Of a stretch of 31,824 nucleotides of DNA, positions 29,972-31,824 are shown piece after piece; the first letter of the stretch is position 1, and the number at the start of each line of letters is the position of its first letter. This DNA comes from Ventricola sp051883735 (lineage in GTDB: Bacteria; Bacillota; Clostridia; Christensenellales; Aristaeellaceae), in the NCBI GenBank assembly GCA_051883735.1, contig JBJEUH010000052.1:1-31824 (forward strand). The letters are read 5' to 3'. The position numbers and the translations under genes were made by a program. Below the pieces are notes generated by a model. That model did not search any database, was not told the DNA's origin, and worked only from the letters and a program-made list of their open reading frames with translations.

Positions 29972-30000
29972 TTGACGCTCCCGCGCCCGTTGGATATAAT
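29972..30000 (+). promoter_or_regulatory. Promoter of the secreted orphan gene
   Basis: TTGACG (29972-29977) and a perfect TATAAT (29995-30000) are 17 bases apart. It diverges from the padR promoter; the two -35 boxes are about 35 bases apart. Confidence 0.8.
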
Positions 30001-30047
30001 CAGGGTGTCGGATATCCCCCTCGACCGTAAAGGAAGGAAACGCATCC

Positions 30048-31757
30048 ATGATGAAGAAACGTCTGCTCTGCCTGATGCTCGCCGTCTCGCTGCTGGCCGG
30101 CTTCCTGACCCCGGCGCTGGCCGAGGCGCACACGCCCTATACGCCCGGCGCGCTCACCCGCTCGCTCTTCCTGGAGGCCTTCCAAAATGGCGACGCGGTC
30201 TGCGCGGATCTCGGCCAGTCCCTCACGCTGAACGCCGATGCGCTCGGCCTGACCGGGGAGGAGGCGGAGGTTCTGCGCGCCGTGACGGACGCGCTGGCCA
30301 GCACGCAGATCAGCGTCGGCGCCGTGAAGCTCGAGGACGGCATCATGGTCGAGCTGGCCGGCGCCTACTTTGCGGAAGAGGAGGCCGTGAGCATCGACGC
30401 GCAGCTTGCCGTCACCTCATCCGGCCTTGCGCTCACCAGCGACACGCTTCTGCCGGGCGAGCGCGTGAGCATCACCTGGGAGACCGTGCTCGCCCTGCTC
30501 GGCGTCGGCGAGGAAGACGCCGCCCAGCTGCTCGCCCTGCGCGGCCTGAGCCCCAGGCAGCTCCAGGAGGCTGTTGCCTCCTACGTCCGCCTGTTCACCC
30601 TCATGGCGCAGCAGGTCGCCGCGCCGTACGGGCAGATTCTCTCCGATTTCATCGTCGCGCAGCCCGTCAGCGTGCAGGAGAACGTCGCCGCCGAGGGCTA
30701 CTTCCCCGCCGCTGCGAAGGAGACCGCCGTCACCATCACCAGCAAGGCGCTCGGCGAGCTGCTCGTCTCGCTCTCCAATCAACTGGAGCAGGACGCCGCG
30801 CTCGCGCCCCTGCTCGACGCGCTGCTGATTCAGGCGGAGGGCGAGCTGCCGGCGACCACCGCCGATCTGTGCGCCGCCGTCCGCGCCGAAGCGCAGACCC
30901 TGACGGACGAGGAATACCCGCTGTACCTGATCGTCGGCGCCGACGCAGCCGGCCGTCCGCTGTACGGCAGCCTCTGCGCCTCCCTGGAGGACGGCTCCAC
31001 CGTCGCCCTCAACCTCATCGACTGCGCCGGCACGCCCGCGGACGGCCTCTCCTGCCTGCTGCAGGCCTTTGCCTCCGACGCGCAGGGCGCCTACACCGGC
31101 CTGACCGCCTCGCTCGACTGCGCCGTCGATCCCGCCGATCCGCAGGTCGTCTCCCTCAGCGCCGCCGCCGATTTCCAGGCCGGCAGCCAGAGCCTGTTCA
31201 GCATGACGATCGACATGGACATCGACCCCATGGTCACCGAGGAGGGCATGAGCGGATACAGCAGCGCATACAGCTACACCGTGACGCTTCCCGGCGACAG
31301 CGGCCCCGTCACCGTCTCGTGCTACGGCGAGGCGGAGCAGTCGCTGAACGCGGACGGCGGCGAGAGCACCTTCTCCTACGGCGTCAGCGAGACGTACATC
31401 GGCGACGAGCTCATCGACCAGACCGACGTGCAGGTCGGCTTTGCCGTCGTCGCGGGGGAGGACGGCCCGGAGGGCGAGTACATCCAGCAGATGACCTCGC
31501 CCCAGGCCGGCATCGACGAGGCCGTCTTCGGCCTCTGGCTCTACACGCTGCCCTACACGCCCGCCGACGCTCTGACGGAGCTCGCGCTGGACGGCGCATC
31601 CGACGAGGAGCTCGAAGCGCTCCTGACCCGCGCCGCGGCCAACATGCAGCTCCAGCTGGATGCGCTCATCGCGCTGCTGCCCGAGCCGCTCCCCGCGCTC
31701 ATCGCGCAGGAGCTCGCCCCGCAGGAGGCGCCGGCCACGCCTGGCGAAGCCGAATAA
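30048..31757 (+). CDS. Secreted protein of unknown function
   Basis: I do not recognise a domain in this 569-residue protein. It begins with a clear Sec signal peptide (MMKKRLLCLMLAVSLLAGFL, cleavage after about Ala25, ALA-EA) without a lipobox cysteine. The mature part is acidic and Ala/Leu-rich: helical-looking in the first 300 residues, then strand-rich from about 310 to 500 (LYGSLCASLEDGSTVALNLI; YTVTLPGDSGPVTVSCYGEA), and helical again at the end. There is no membrane anchor or repeat array, so it is probably released or wall-associated. AAGGAAGG precedes the double ATG at 30048/30051. No terminator is visible before what looks like an IS end at 31775. Confidence 0.75.
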   Translation: MMKKRLLCLMLAVSLLAGFLTPALAEAHTPYTPGALTRSLFLEAFQNGDAVCADLGQSLTLNADALGLTGEEAEVLRAVTDALASTQISVGAVKLEDGIMVELAGAYFAEEEAVSIDAQLAVTSSGLALTSDTLLPGERVSITWETVLALLGVGEEDAAQLLALRGLSPRQLQEAVASYVRLFTLMAQQVAAPYGQILSDFIVAQPVSVQENVAAEGYFPAAAKETAVTITSKALGELLVSLSNQLEQDAALAPLLDALLIQAEGELPATTADLCAAVRAEAQTLTDEEYPLYLIVGADAAGRPLYGSLCASLEDGSTVALNLIDCAGTPADGLSCLLQAFASDAQGAYTGLTASLDCAVDPADPQVVSLSAAADFQAGSQSLFSMTIDMDIDPMVTEEGMSGYSSAYSYTVTLPGDSGPVTVSCYGEAEQSLNADGGESTFSYGVSETYIGDELIDQTDVQVGFAVVAGEDGPEGEYIQQMTSPQAGIDEAVFGLWLYTLPYTPADALTELALDGASDEELEALLTRAAANMQLQLDALIALLPEPLPALIAQELAPQEAPATPGEAE

Positions 31758-31774
31758 CTCCTTTCCACGCAAAA

Positions 31775-31824
31775 GGGGCTGTCAGGATAAGTCCTAAAAA
31801 GAATTGAAAAAAAGATGTGAGAAG
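31775..31824. mobile_element. Possible terminal inverted repeat of an insertion sequence cut by the window end
   Basis: The window ends in GGGGCTGTCAGGATAAGTCC (31775-31794) followed by an A-rich stretch. From memory, GGGGCTGTC followed by A-rich sequence is a usual tip of some transposon families in Firmicutes (for example IS1182-like). The other end and any transposase are outside the window, so this is tentative. Alternatively it is an ordinary intergenic sequence. Confidence 0.3.

Overview
This GC-rich window looks like a chromosomal segment of an anaerobic, gut-type Clostridia bacterium (Firmicutes; possibly Christensenellales- or Oscillospirales-like). That placement is inference. It rests on strong AGGAGG ribosome sites, consensus sigma-A promoters, a long-form HPF, a PadR/DUF4097 locus, CCA-encoding tRNAs, and stem-loop intergenic repeats of a kind common in such genomes. 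No phage, plasmid or CRISPR genes are visible. Most long open frames opposite the genes are shadows caused by GC-rich codon use.

Layout. 1-1289: a structured leader and a PRK06851-type P-loop ATPase whose second P-loop is degenerate. 1290-3306: terminators, modular hairpin repeats and a MATE exporter. 3307-4563: an M20D amidohydrolase. 4722-14313: a ten-gene minus-strand operon for a cation/proton antiporter complex. Its order matches the membrane arm of archaeal Mbh hydrogenases (MrpE, F, G, MbhD, MbhE fused to MrpB, MrpC, MrpD), followed by three more NuoL/M/N-type subunits instead of a hydrogenase or NADH module. 14542-16259: two tandem D-amino-acid aminotransferase paralogs. 16468-17274: a GT2 glycosyltransferase. 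17461-19812: two tandem secreted Cys/His-repeat proteins of unknown function, the least explained genes here. 20029-23948: an L(+)-tartrate dehydratase locus (DASS transporter, TtdA, TtdB) with a divergent LysR regulator. 24253-24657: a tRNA operon Val-Asp-Phe-Gly-Cys. 24951-27303: a small membrane protein, HPF, a Nudix hydrolase and a flavodoxin-like protein. 27393-29885: a PadR regulator, a HAAS-DUF4097 fusion and two small membrane proteins. 30048-31757: a secreted orphan protein. The last bases resemble the terminus of an insertion sequence.

How the parts work together. The antiporter operon has its own consensus promoter (14382-14410) and terminator (4695-4717), so it should give a self-contained membrane complex for Na+/H+ exchange, unless a redox module is encoded elsewhere. 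The ttd locus repeats the logic of the E. coli ttdR/ttdABT locus: uptake of a dicarboxylate, dehydration to oxaloacetate, and control by a divergent LysR protein at overlapping promoters. The best candidates for undescribed biology are the twin Cys/His-repeat secreted proteins and the four-pump Mbh-order antiporter.
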